Shown: one piece after another, positions 54,559 through 63,020 of the stretch | Position numbering within the stretch: the stretch's first letter is position 1 | How the letters are laid out: each line of letters starts with the position of its first letter | Assembly: GCF_003478505.1 (NCBI RefSeq) | Contig: NZ_QUFI01000006.1 | Span: 85,271 to 149,270, forward strand | Length of the DNA: 64,000 nt | Origin: Clostridium sp. AF27-2AA | GTDB lineage: Bacteria; Bacillota; Clostridia; Lachnospirales; Lachnospiraceae | Direction: 5' to 3' | Notes under the pieces: generated by a model | The model's input: only the letters and a program-made list of their open reading frames with translations | The model's database searches: none | What the model was told of the DNA's origin: nothing | Position numbers and translations under genes: made by a program

Positions 54559-55317
54559 TCACGCCCTGCGTAAACCGCGGCGCTCTTCCTGCTCTTTTAC
54601 CAGCATTTCTCTGATCCGTGCCTCACTGTAGGCGCCTGCACGTTTCCGGTCTTCTGCCGGAAGCTCTTTGATATAAAACGCTTCTCCGAACTCAATCGTC
54701 ACATGAGACGGACGAATGAACGGAAAATGCTTTTCCAGGATCTCCGCGGTTCCGGTAATGGCCACCGGCACCACCGGACATCCGGATTTCTCCGCGATCT
54801 TTAAGCTTCCCTCCTTAAAAGGCAGAAGCTCTGCCGGATCCTTCGCCTTGCAGCGGGTCCCCTCCGGGAATATCCATACGGAAGATCCGCCTTTTACCTT
54901 CTCGATTCCCTCCAGAATAGTCTTTAAGCCCGCCTTGATATCCTTGCGGTCCAAAAACAGGCAATTCACATTGCGCATCCATTCCCGCAAAAGCGGAATC
55001 TTTTCCATCTCTTTTTTGGCTATAAAGCCGGTCTGCCCCGGCACTACAATATAACCGGTCACGATATCAAAATAGCTTCTGTGATTTCCCACATACAAAA
55101 CCGGCATGTCCGGAATGTTCTCCAGTCCTTTCACTGTCAGCGTAGAACCGGTCAGTCGGAACACCATGCGCAGCACCTGCTTTACAACCTGCAGGGCATA
55201 TTCCTTCTGGCGGTTTTCATCGTTTTTCCAGACACACTTTTCTCCGATCAGGAGCGGCAGCGCACTCACCAGGAGAAATACGATCAGCACCAGGAGAATC
55301 AAAATTACTCGTATCAT
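54559..55317 (-). CDS. plsC: 1-acyl-sn-glycerol-3-phosphate acyltransferase
   Basis: 252-residue membrane acyltransferase of phospholipid synthesis. N-terminal helix (IRVILILLVLIVFLLVSAL), acyl-transfer motif NHRSYFD, and FPEGTRC. I start at ATG 55317 behind AATGAGGTGTGGG; the longer frame adds 34 residues reaching into the preceding terminator. Followed by pheA. Confidence 0.92.
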   Translation of the reverse strand: MIRVILILLVLIVFLLVSALPLLIGEKCVWKNDENRQKEYALQVVKQVLRMVFRLTGSTLTVKGLENIPDMPVLYVGNHRSYFDIVTGYIVVPGQTGFIAKKEMEKIPLLREWMRNVNCLFLDRKDIKAGLKTILEGIEKVKGGSSVWIFPEGTRCKAKDPAELLPFKEGSLKIAEKSGCPVVPVAITGTAEILEKHFPFIRPSHVTIEFGEAFYIKELPAEDRKRAGAYSEARIREMLVKEQEERRGLRRA

Positions 55318-55360
55318 CCCACACCTCATTCTTTTCGTAAGTATTCCTGTCCAGTATATA

Positions 55361-55401
55361 AAAAAAGAGGTGCAAAAACAAGTCATTCGCACCTCTTTTT
55401 T
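55361..55401. terminator. Bidirectional-type terminator in the 3' end of the CmpB-family gene
   Basis: AAAAAAGAGGTGC pairs with GCACCTCTTTTTT over a 15-base loop; the right arm overlaps the last codons of the gene. Confidence 0.88.
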
Positions 55402-55829
55402 GGAAATTTGGAAATCCATTCAAACAGCAGGCCGGTGGCAAACCACAGCGGCGCAAAATCCAGGCGAATCAGCCCGTTTACACTGGTCTGAAACCCGGTA
55501 TAGTTCCAGGGGCACATCCCCCATGCCGTTAAAACAGCACCCGACAGATACTCTGCCGTAAAAATAAGCACCATATAAAGCAGGCCGTGCCGTATGATCC
55601 AGTCCATGCGGCTTAATGGTCCGTCCCCGATCCACAGGTCTGCCAGTCTGCCAATGGGTGCCAGCAGGGCGCCGCAGCCGTAAATTGGAAACATCAGGAG
55701 TGAAGTTCTCCCCATCAGCCGCCAGTCATGGATCAGAATGGATTCCATGGAAGTAAACACAACCTCCAGGCACCATCCAGTCATGCCGCACAGGAAAAAA
55801 TGAAATAAAAATCGCCGTAATCTGTTCAT
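55383..55829 (-). CDS. CmpB-family (ABC-transporter type IV-like) membrane protein
   Basis: 148 residues with about four hydrophobic helices: FLFHFFLCGMTGWCLEVVFTS, GRTSLLMFPIYGCGALLAPI, LYMVLIFTAEYLSGAVL and LWFATGLLFEW. GWCLEV near the start and the PIYGCGALL motif match the 'putative ABC-transporter type IV' CmpB family common in Firmicutes. Actual function unknown. Its terminator overlaps the last codons. Confidence 0.75.
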   Translation of the reverse strand: MNRLRRFLFHFFLCGMTGWCLEVVFTSMESILIHDWRLMGRTSLLMFPIYGCGALLAPIGRLADLWIGDGPLSRMDWIIRHGLLYMVLIFTAEYLSGAVLTAWGMCPWNYTGFQTSVNGLIRLDFAPLWFATGLLFEWISKFPKKRCE

Positions 55830-55865
55830 ACGATTAATATAGCATCTTACAACGATTTTTATACC

Positions 55866-56045
55866 TTATACAAACTGGTTCCTGTCCACATCATAATGAT
55901 AATCGATCGCGGACAGTTTTTCTCTGATCTCCTCCGCATCCAGATCATACGCGCCGCACAGATCCTCAAAACTGCTGTAATTGTCCCGAAGCTGCGTGTT
56001 TAAAAAGCTCATCAGCATCACCGGATCTTTAGGAATTGCTGCCAT
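55866..56045 (-). CDS. DUF4250 small protein
   Basis: 59-residue protein, too short for most gene callers: MAAIPKDPVMLMSFLNTQLR at the start and IDYHYDVDRNQF at the end match the small DUF4250 family found widely in Lachnospiraceae. GAAAGGAAT precedes the ATG, and TTGTGG-17-TATTAT lies further upstream on the same strand. Function unknown. Divergent from the asparaginase gene. Confidence 0.85.
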   Translation of the reverse strand: MAAIPKDPVMLMSFLNTQLRDNYSSFEDLCGAYDLDAEEIREKLSAIDYHYDVDRNQFV

Positions 56046-56146
56046 ATTTTTTTATTCCTTTCTTTTCTTTATTCGTGATGCTATAATAATAAAACGAATT
56101 TAAAAAACCCACAAGTTTTTTATTACAGGAGGCCTAATACCCAACT

Positions 56147-57184
56147 ATGAAAATCCCGAAGAAGAACCTGAAACGTATCCTGATGATTGCCACCGGCGGC
56201 ACCATTGCCTCCAAGCGCAGTGAAGAAGGCTTAAAGCCACTCATCACCTCAGAAGAACTTCTTGGTTTCGTACCGGATGTCAAAGAGTTCTGTGAAGTGA
56301 CTGCCATGCAGATCATCAACATTGACAGCACCAACATCCAGCCAAAGCACTGGCTGTTAATCTCTTCCACCATTGAAAAATATTACGATCAGTACGATGG
56401 CTTTGTTGTCTGCCATGGCACCGACACCCTGGCCTACACCGCATCCGCTCTCTCCTACCTGATCCAGAATTCTCCAAAACCGATTGTCATCACCGGTGCC
56501 CAGAAGCCCATTGACCTGGAGATTACCGATGCCAAGACCAACTTGTCCGACAGTTTCCTCTTTGCAAGCTGCGACAAAGCCCATGGCGTCAACATCGTCT
56601 TTGACGGCAAGGTCATTGCCGGAACCCGCGGTAAAAAGGAACGCACCAAGAGCTACAACGCGTTTTCCAGCATCAACTTCCCATACATTGCCACCATCCA
56701 GGACAACCACATTATCTTCTACCTGGACGACAAAGAGCAGATGCAGGATGAGGTCACATTCTATCACAAGCTGGACAGCAAGGTAACCCTGTTAAAGCTG
56801 ATCCCGTCCATGAACGGCGACATCCTGGATTACCTGTTCAAACATTACGACGCGATCATCATTGAATCCTTCGGCGTGGGCGGCATTCCTTCCTATGAAG
56901 ATGACAGCTTCCACCGTGCCATTGAGCGCTGGGTGAACGCGGGCAAATTCGTCATCATGACCACCCAGGTTACCAACGAAGGCAGCAATATGTCCGTCTA
57001 CGAAATTGGCAAGACCATCAAGAAAGAGTTCGGGCTTCTGGAGGCTTACGACATGACCCTGGAGGCCACCGTCACCAAGCTCATGTGGATCCTGGGCCAG
57101 ACCCACGAACCGGATATGGTGAAGGAGATGCTCTACAGCACCGTTAACCGAGATATCCTGTATACAACAAAGTGGAAAGCATAA
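56147..57184 (+). CDS. ansA: L-asparaginase (type I)
   Basis: 345-residue cytoplasmic enzyme hydrolysing asparagine to aspartate and ammonia. Catalytic threonines in MIATGGTIASKR and VCHGTDTLAYTA; the ITGAQKPIDLEITDAKTNL loop is also conserved. No signal peptide, hence type I. A TATAAT box lies at 56082. The AGGAGG site is about 14 bases before the ATG, wider than ideal. It converges with the germination gene and sits 2 kb from asnA, which catalyses the reverse direction. Confidence 0.93.
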   Translation: MKIPKKNLKRILMIATGGTIASKRSEEGLKPLITSEELLGFVPDVKEFCEVTAMQIINIDSTNIQPKHWLLISSTIEKYYDQYDGFVVCHGTDTLAYTASALSYLIQNSPKPIVITGAQKPIDLEITDAKTNLSDSFLFASCDKAHGVNIVFDGKVIAGTRGKKERTKSYNAFSSINFPYIATIQDNHIIFYLDDKEQMQDEVTFYHKLDSKVTLLKLIPSMNGDILDYLFKHYDAIIIESFGVGGIPSYEDDSFHRAIERWVNAGKFVIMTTQVTNEGSNMSVYEIGKTIKKEFGLLEAYDMTLEATVTKLMWILGQTHEPDMVKEMLYSTVNRDILYTTKWKA

Positions 57185-57192
57185 ATACCTTT

Positions 57193-58620
57193 TCACTGTT
57201 TCGCGTTCTGGCTTTCCGGAATTACCGGAAGCCGGCCGCGGAAGAACCGCTTTTTGAGTTCCTTCCAGCTGAACGGAATGATCGGGTAAATATAGCTCTT
57301 TCCGGCAATGGTCTTGTTGAATACAATCGCGCAGACCGCAATCACAAATCCAATGATATACCCCCACACATCAAACACCGCCGTAAATAAAAGCATGATA
57401 ACACGCATGAATTTCAGCGCGTACCCAAGCTCAAAGCTGGACTGACTGTAGTTGGCAATGGTCACAAACGCCATGTAAAGCATGGTCTCTGAGTTAAACC
57501 ACCCGGATTTCACCGAATACTCGCCCAGCACAATACCGGCAATGACGCTTAAAGGGGTGGTCAGCATACTCGGAGTGTTGATGGCTGCCAGACGCAGGCC
57601 GTCAATGGCAAATTCCAGGATCAGAAGCTGAAAGATCAGCGGCACATAGGTCATATCCGAAAGCTTCGTAAACGCCAGCCACTGCGGCAGCGCATCCGCA
57701 TGCATCATGCCAAGAAGCCACGTCGGCGTAAGAAGCAGACAGAGAACGCCTGTCATCATGCGGGATAAGCGCAGATAGGTTCCGGTTACCGGCGGGAAAT
57801 AATAATCATCTGCCTCCTCAATGATATCAAACACGGAGGAGGGCAGCACCATGGCCGCCGGAGAATTATCCACCAGGATTACGATATTTCCCTCCAGAAT
57901 ACAAGCTGCCGCCGTATCCGGCCGCTCCGAAAACTTAAATTTTGGGAACGGGTTGTACCATTTGTAAGGGAAGATTCCCTCTGCCAGACTCTCCTGGTTC
58001 ATGGTCAACGCGTCTACCCGCAGATTCCGGATCCGGCTTCGGATATTGTTTAAGAGCTCCTCATCCACCCTTCCTTCCATATAACAGACCGCAATGTCCG
58101 TGTGGGAGCTGTTGCCTGCGCTTAAAATTTCCATGATCAGCTTCGGATCCCGGATCCGGCGGCGGATCAGTGCCGTGTTAAAAATCAGAGTCTCCACAAA
58201 GCCGTCCCTGGAACCTCGCAGCACCTTATCCTTCTCCGGCTCTCCCACACCGCGGGCCGGGTAGGTGCGGCAGTCTATCATCATGCATTTGTCATAACCG
58301 TCAATGAGCACCGCCGTAATACCGCTTAACAGCTGTACGATCATATCCTCCTCATTCGCGATCAGCCCCACCTCCCCGTAAGGCATATATTTTCCGGAAA
58401 AACCATTGGCGTCCGCCGGAAGATCCTCCGGCTTAATACTCCACCAGGCCTGCAAAATCTTTAAGAGGACTTCGTCCTTCGTCAGTCCGTCCACAAACAA
58501 CAAACAGCCCTTTTTTCCGCCAATGGAAACGACACGGTAAACCACGTCAAAATTCTTTTCCAGACTCAGTGTCTGCTTCAGATGTTCCAGATTATCTTCC
58601 AGGTTTTTCGAAAACTGCAT
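57193..58620 (-). CDS. GerA/SpoVAF-family spore germination protein
   Basis: 475-residue membrane protein of the GerA-type A-subunit family. A cytoplasmic N-domain (FDVVYRVVSIGGKKGCLLFVDGLTKDEVL) leads to RGSRDGFVETLIFNTALIRRRIRDPKL, then five or six membrane helices in the C-terminal half (VPLIFQLLILEFAIDGLRLAAINTPSML). A lone A-type gene without B and C partners and the N-domain pattern suggest SpoVAF rather than a full germinant receptor, but I cannot decide. A forespore-type promoter lies upstream. Confidence 0.82.
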   Translation of the reverse strand: MQFSKNLEDNLEHLKQTLSLEKNFDVVYRVVSIGGKKGCLLFVDGLTKDEVLLKILQAWWSIKPEDLPADANGFSGKYMPYGEVGLIANEEDMIVQLLSGITAVLIDGYDKCMMIDCRTYPARGVGEPEKDKVLRGSRDGFVETLIFNTALIRRRIRDPKLIMEILSAGNSSHTDIAVCYMEGRVDEELLNNIRSRIRNLRVDALTMNQESLAEGIFPYKWYNPFPKFKFSERPDTAAACILEGNIVILVDNSPAAMVLPSSVFDIIEEADDYYFPPVTGTYLRLSRMMTGVLCLLLTPTWLLGMMHADALPQWLAFTKLSDMTYVPLIFQLLILEFAIDGLRLAAINTPSMLTTPLSVIAGIVLGEYSVKSGWFNSETMLYMAFVTIANYSQSSFELGYALKFMRVIMLLFTAVFDVWGYIIGFVIAVCAIVFNKTIAGKSYIYPIIPFSWKELKKRFFRGRLPVIPESQNAKQ

Positions 58621-58673
58621 GGTATTTTGTCACCTTTCCTTATTTTATGTCACTTACAACTTGCCTTTCCATT

Positions 58674-58702
58674 TAGTATGTGAGAATTCCCCTCTCTTAT
58701 GC
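58674..58702 (-). promoter_or_regulatory. Sigma-G-like forespore promoter of the germination gene
   Basis: Minus strand GCATA, 17 bp, CATACTA. This fits the sigma-G pattern GHATR - about 18 - CATxHTA. It lies about 55 bases upstream of the start codon, as expected for a late forespore gene. Confidence 0.6.
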
Positions 58703-58891
58703 GTCAGGCATTCTCATGAAATTTGCACAAAGAAGCTTTCGTTTTTATTCCTAAAAAAAAGTTTTTCTGTCACATTTTTAGTTTTTCCCCGTAGTGTAAA
58801 CGAACGTCTTTGTGCTGCGGACGCGTGTATACAATTTGAGCAGTTTTTCCTCTCCAAAGTGCACAATCTTCTTAAAATTGCACAATATTCC

Positions 58892-58920
58892 TTGACGCTA
58901 CCTGGAATTGATGCTATAGT
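58892..58920 (+). promoter_or_regulatory. Promoter P1 of a small RNA upstream of asnA
   Basis: TTGACG and TATAGT with a 17-bp spacer. TGCACAA repeats occur upstream at 58724, 58860 and 58879 and may be regulator sites. Confidence 0.7.
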
Positions 58921-58925
58921 GTCTT

Positions 58926-59073
58926 TTGTAAGAAAGACATGAGCGCCATCACTCCGGCGCCTTTTATTTTCTTAACTGGTATGGGGATACCAAGCGAAGA
59001 CTGTATTGTGTAACGGTTTTTGATCGTGACCAGGAGCTGCTTTCTGTGGGGGAAAAGCGGCTCCTATTTTTTT
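58926..59073 (+). ncRNA. Candidate small structured RNA (about 150 bases)
   Basis: Begins at promoter P1 and ends in a strong terminator (AGGAGCTGCTTT with AAAGCGGCTCCT, 59032-59065, then seven Ts). In between are hairpins GTCTTT/AAAGAC, GCGCC/GGCGC followed by a T-rich run, and GGTAT/ATACC. No reading frame with a ribosome-binding site. Could be a trans-acting RNA, or an upstream leader of asnA. I recognise no known family. Confidence 0.5.
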
Positions 59074-59080
59074 GCCTTCC

Positions 59081-59109
59081 TTGACATAAAATTAGCCGGA
59101 TGCTAATAT
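59081..59109 (+). promoter_or_regulatory. Promoter P2 of asnA
   Basis: TTGACA, 17 bp, TAATAT; a TATAAT alternative overlaps it. It lies 8 bases after the terminator of the small RNA. Confidence 0.75.
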
Positions 59110-59173
59110 AATATTTAAAACTAAGAAAATACTTGTGATTTTATTCCAAAAATGCTACCATTAAATATCATGC

Positions 59174-59203
59174 GGAGTTTTGCTCAGGCAAAGCTCCTTT
59201 TTT
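59174..59203 (+). terminator. Leader terminator/attenuator of asnA
   Basis: GGAGTTTTGC pairs with GCAAAGCTCC (one wobble) over TCAG, followed by six Ts. It falls between promoter P2 and the asnA ribosome-binding site (GGGAGGG), so P2 transcripts must read through it. Confidence 0.7.
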
Positions 59204-59237
59204 ATGAAACCTAACGCAATACAGGGAGGGAACAACC

Positions 59238-60245
59238 ATGGCACTGATCATTCCAGCAAACTATGATCCTCATCTCACCGTCCGTGAGACTCAGGAAGCA
59301 ATCAAATACATTCGCGATACATTCCAGAAGGAATTCGGAAAAGAGATGCACTTAGAGCGTATCTCCGCGCCGCTGTTCGTTACCCAGTCCAGCGGTCTGA
59401 ACGATAACTTAAACGGCGTAGAGCGTCCGGTCCAGTTCGACATCGCCGCAATTCCGGGAGAGACCGTTGAGGTCGTACATTCCCTCGCAAAATGGAAACG
59501 TATGGCACTGAAGGAATACGGCTTTGAGCCGGGCGAAGGCCTTTACACCAACATGAACGCCATCCGCCGCGATGAGGAGCTTGACAACCTCCACTCCTGC
59601 TACGTAGACCAGTGGGACTGGGAGAAGGTCATCACCAAAGAGGAGCGCACCATCGAAACCCTGGAATCCACCGTGCAGACCATCTTCAAGATCATCAAGC
59701 ACATGGAGCATGAGGTATGGTACAAATATCCGCAGGCTGTAAAGCATCTGCCGGAGCACATCACCTTCATCACTACCCAGGAGCTGGCAGACCGCTACCC
59801 GGACAAGACTCCAAAGGAGCGTGAGAACCTCATCACCAAAGAGTACGGCTGTGTCTTCCTCATGAAGATCGGTGACAAGCTCACCACCGGTGAGCCCCAC
59901 GATGGACGCGCACCGGACTACGATGACTGGCAGTTAAACGGCGACATCCTGTTCTGGTACGACCAGTTAAACTGCGCCCTGGAGATCTCCAGCATGGGTA
60001 TCCGTGTAGATGAGAAATCCTTAGAAGAGCAGTTAAAGAAGGCCGGATGCGAAGATAGAAAGAACCTTCCGTACCACAAGATGCTTCTGAACGGTGAGCT
60101 GCCGTACACCATCGGCGGCGGTATCGGACAGTCCCGCCTCTGCATGCTGCTGTTAGACCGCGCCCATGTCGGCGAAGTACAGGCAAGCCTGTGGCCGGAG
60201 GATATGAGAAGAATCTGCAAAGAGCATAAAATTGTTTTACTGTAA
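59238..60245 (+). CDS. asnA: Aspartate-ammonia ligase (asparagine synthetase A)
   Basis: 335-residue ATP-dependent enzyme making asparagine from aspartate and ammonia; fold of a class II aminoacyl-tRNA synthetase. Motifs: [55 protein letters not shown] and [16 protein letters not shown]. Length is normal. Transcript passes an attenuator-like hairpin, so regulation in the leader is likely. Opposes ansA; supplies AsnS. Confidence 0.96.
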   Translation: MALIIPANYDPHLTVRETQEAIKYIRDTFQKEFGKEMHLERISAPLFVTQSSGLNDNLNGVERPVQFDIAAIPGETVEVVHSLAKWKRMALKEYGFEPGEGLYTNMNAIRRDEELDNLHSCYVDQWDWEKVITKEERTIETLESTVQTIFKIIKHMEHEVWYKYPQAVKHLPEHITFITTQELADRYPDKTPKERENLITKEYGCVFLMKIGDKLTTGEPHDGRAPDYDDWQLNGDILFWYDQLNCALEISSMGIRVDEKSLEEQLKKAGCEDRKNLPYHKMLLNGELPYTIGGGIGQSRLCMLLLDRAHVGEVQASLWPEDMRRICKEHKIVLL

Positions 60246-60255
60246 TCCTTTAGAC

Positions 60256-60305
60256 GAAAAAGAGAACCGGGGCAGCGCACAGACGCTTCCCCGGTTCTCT
60301 TTTTC
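60256..60305. terminator. Bidirectional terminator between asnA and the amidohydrolase
   Basis: A perfect 17-bp inverted repeat, GAAAAAGAGAACC... with ...GGTTCTCTTTTTC, and an inner AGCG/CGCT stem; serves both convergent genes. Confidence 0.92.
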
Positions 60306-60314
60306 ATTTTTACA

Positions 60315-61484
60315 TTACAGATAAAAATCCGACTGACAGTACTGGATTTCTCCAGCTGCCATTGTTAACTGCGGTACCAGGATCTGGCTGCAGACGATTT
60401 CATCATCGCAGAAATCCTTCTGGACATACTCGCGGTCTTTTAAGTCAAAGATTGCGATATCGGCGATGGCCCCTGCTTTTAAGGTACCGATCTGGCCTTC
60501 CAGGCCCATGAGTCTGGCCGGTGTCTCAGTCACAGCCCGGATGATCGTATTGAAATCCAGTCCAAGAGCCAGATACTTGGAAATGACGAGCGGAAGATTC
60601 TTTGCGTACGGCGGCATATTGAACTTGTCCACCGTAAGATCCGTGGAAATCACATCCGGCAGGAATCCCGCAGCCAGAGCACGCTTTGCTGCCTTCAGGC
60701 CGAAGTTTCCTTTTCCGTTGGCTGCGTCAAAGATAACTCCCCGCTCTCTCGCCTTTAATACCAGCGGATCAATGGTTCCGTCCTCTGCCACGATCGGATT
60801 TCCCGCACCCTGGAAGCAGTGGCAGAAAATATCCCCCGGACGGAGGCAGTCTGCCAGTTCTCCGGCGGTAACCGGAGAATTGGTGGTATGAACGCAGACA
60901 CGGAGGGAAGTGCCAAGACGCGCATTCAGCTCATCAGCCAGCTTTACCACAGTCCGCAGATAATCCGCACCGGTCTCATCTGGTACTACACCTTTGGAAA
61001 GGCGGATCTTCAAGCCCAGAATATTGTCGCGGTTTGCCTCAATCACACGCTCCATTTTTTCCACATTATAAAGAGCCGGATTGAAATCCTCACAAAGCTT
61101 CGGATCCAGCTGTCCGCCACCATACACGGTAAGGAAACCCTTTATCCGCACCTGAGACTGGGCAATCACGGATTTGTAAAATGCTTCATAAGTGGAAGTT
61201 CCCGCACTTCCGGCATCCACTGCAGAAGTGGTGCCCTGGGCAATCATCATGTCCGGATGGATGCAGATGGAACTTCCCTCATGGAACAGATGGGTATGAA
61301 AATCGATCAGTCCCGGAGTTACCAGCTTTCCGGATGCATCAATGATGCAGTCCGGATTGCACTCTGCTGCTTCTCCCTTTAAGTCCGCGATGCGCATATT
61401 TTTAATGTAAATATCTCTGATCTCGTCGATGCCCGCTGACGGATCCACAACGCGTCCGCCCCGGATAATATAATCTACTTTCAT
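60315..61484 (-). CDS. Amidohydrolase/deacetylase-family metal hydrolase
   Basis: 389-residue dihydroorotase-like amidohydrolase: DYIIRGGRVVDPSAGID start, metal site TPGLIDFHTHLFHEG, GLKIRLSKGVVPDETGADYL (probable carbamylated lysine), HTTNSPV, GDIFCHCFQGAGN and VISTDLTVDKF near the C-terminal Asp. Related proteins deacetylate or hydrolyse N-acyl sugars or amino acids and often sit with GntP-type permeases, as here. 24 bases after the permease gene. Substrate not decided. Confidence 0.85.
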   Translation of the reverse strand: MKVDYIIRGGRVVDPSAGIDEIRDIYIKNMRIADLKGEAAECNPDCIIDASGKLVTPGLIDFHTHLFHEGSSICIHPDMMIAQGTTSAVDAGSAGTSTYEAFYKSVIAQSQVRIKGFLTVYGGGQLDPKLCEDFNPALYNVEKMERVIEANRDNILGLKIRLSKGVVPDETGADYLRTVVKLADELNARLGTSLRVCVHTTNSPVTAGELADCLRPGDIFCHCFQGAGNPIVAEDGTIDPLVLKARERGVIFDAANGKGNFGLKAAKRALAAGFLPDVISTDLTVDKFNMPPYAKNLPLVISKYLALGLDFNTIIRAVTETPARLMGLEGQIGTLKAGAIADIAIFDLKDREYVQKDFCDDEIVCSQILVPQLTMAAGEIQYCQSDFYL

Positions 61485-61508
61485 TCCAGTCTCCTTTATT
61501 TCACAAGC

Positions 61509-62822
61509 TTATACAATACCGAGTGTTCCGATGATGCATGCCAGAATTGCGCAGCAGAACGGCATGATCGCACAGGTAATGAAAACATATTTGTAGGTAT
61601 CCTTCTGGGAGGTCTTTGCAATCTGGTTGCAGACAACCATTCCGGATGCATGCGGCATTGCATCAAAACCGGAAGATGCGATACATACAACACGATGTAA
61701 CATGGACATATTCAGTCCGGATGCGGCCAGGTACTCACCCATGGAACTTAAGAAGATGTTCAGGCCGCCTGCGGAAGAACCGGTGATTGCTGCAATGACG
61801 TTGATAGACACCAAAGCGGTTATCAACGGATTTGCCTGCATGTTTACCAGTGCGGTGGTGATGCTCTCATAAGCCGGAGATGCGGATACAACGGAACCAA
61901 ATCCCATAATGGAAGAGGTTGCGATCAGGGAGCTTAAACCACCGCCTGCGCCGTTGGAAACAGCCTCTTTTACGTTTAAGCGGTCTCTGTAAAGGACACA
62001 GCCTACGATAATTGCACAGGTCATGGCAATCGCTACTGCATAGGAAGACGGGATGCTGGTCATGGACTGAATACCAAACATCAGCACCAGAAGCACTACG
62101 ATCGGTGCGAAGCATGCGCCAACAGACGGAGTCTTTCCTTCATCAACCGCATTTAAATCCATAATATCCTCGCCCGGGCTTGCCACAAAATGCTCACCCG
62201 CTGCTTTCGCTTTTTTTATCTGCCAGTTCAGGAACAGATAAGCAGACACAAACATGATCGCAGAACAGATCAGGCCAAGGGTGGCACCTGCATAAGCAGT
62301 GGTCCCAAAGTACTGGGTCGGGATCAGGTTCTGAGTGGACGGAGAACCCGGAAGCATGGCCATACATACGGTTACCGGGCATACCATGATGGTAGCAACA
62401 ATCAGCTTCTTCGGAATATCCGCTTTCTGGAACAGGGCTACCGCGATCGGGTACAGAGAGAACGCAATAATGAAGGTTCCGATTCCGCCGTAGGAAAGAA
62501 CCAGACCGGTAAGCATGACTACCAGTACAACGGACTTCTCGCCAAGAATCTTTAACATCTTGTTGGCAATGCCAACAGACGCTCCGCTGTCACCCATGAC
62601 CTTACCGAAAATAGCACCCAGCATAAACAGCAGGAACCAGTTTCCGGCAAATCCGGACATTCCAGTCATAAATTTTTCAGACAATGTAGTTACAGGATCC
62701 ATTGCGTTGAACGCAATGACGATCAGGGCACCTGCCAGTGATACAATAGCCATGTGCCAGTTTTTCCAGATCAGTGCAATCACACAGACGATTGCAACGA
62801 TCAACCCTAAAATACCAACCAT
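61509..62822 (-). CDS. GntP-family permease
   Basis: 437-residue membrane protein with about 12 helices. FLLFMLGAIFGKVMGDSGASVGIANKML and VTVCMAMLPGSPSTQNLIPTQYFGTTAYAG are GntP-family signatures, as is GSSAGGLNIFLSSMGEYLAASGLNM. GntP carriers import gluconate or related hydroxyacids; this branch is usually paired with an amidohydrolase. AGGAGGAGTAAC precedes the ATG. Divergent from a LysR regulator. Confidence 0.88.
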   Translation of the reverse strand: MVGILGLIVAIVCVIALIWKNWHMAIVSLAGALIVIAFNAMDPVTTLSEKFMTGMSGFAGNWFLLFMLGAIFGKVMGDSGASVGIANKMLKILGEKSVVLVVMLTGLVLSYGGIGTFIIAFSLYPIAVALFQKADIPKKLIVATIMVCPVTVCMAMLPGSPSTQNLIPTQYFGTTAYAGATLGLICSAIMFVSAYLFLNWQIKKAKAAGEHFVASPGEDIMDLNAVDEGKTPSVGACFAPIVVLLVLMFGIQSMTSIPSSYAVAIAMTCAIIVGCVLYRDRLNVKEAVSNGAGGGLSSLIATSSIMGFGSVVSASPAYESITTALVNMQANPLITALVSINVIAAITGSSAGGLNIFLSSMGEYLAASGLNMSMLHRVVCIASSGFDAMPHASGMVVCNQIAKTSQKDTYKYVFITCAIMPFCCAILACIIGTLGIV

Positions 62823-62847
62823 TTTGTTACTCCTCCTTTGTTTTGTA

Positions 62848-62912
62848 TACCATTATGGTAACATGAAATTGATAAAAGCTGAACTTATAGTAATCCATGA
62901 TTGCTGTAAGTT
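62848..62912. promoter_or_regulatory. LysR operator region of the GntP module
   Basis: A 14-bp imperfect inverted repeat (AACTTATAGTAATC at 62882 with GATTGCTGTAAGTT at 62899, 12 of 14 paired, CAT spacer) is a strong LysR-site candidate. A second palindrome TACCAT-T-ATGGTA lies at 62848-62860, close to the permease start. Confidence 0.7.
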
Positions 62913-62927
62913 TAACTTCTTTTAGCA

Positions 62928-62956
62928 TTTACAAAACTGCCTGATTTTTGTATAAT
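62928..62956 (+). promoter_or_regulatory. Promoter of the third LysR gene
   Basis: TTTACA, 17 bp, TATAAT, about 65 bases upstream of the start codon and just right of the inverted repeat. Confidence 0.78.
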
Positions 62957-63020
62957 AGTTACAAAAATAACAGATTTTAGTCTGACTTTGAACTTTAGAT
63001 GACAGAAAGGAGTCTGCATT

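Noticed and set aside
58926..59073. 6S RNA or SRP RNA
   Set aside because: Length and hairpin order do not fit: no long rod with a central bubble and no SRP Alu or S-domain loops.
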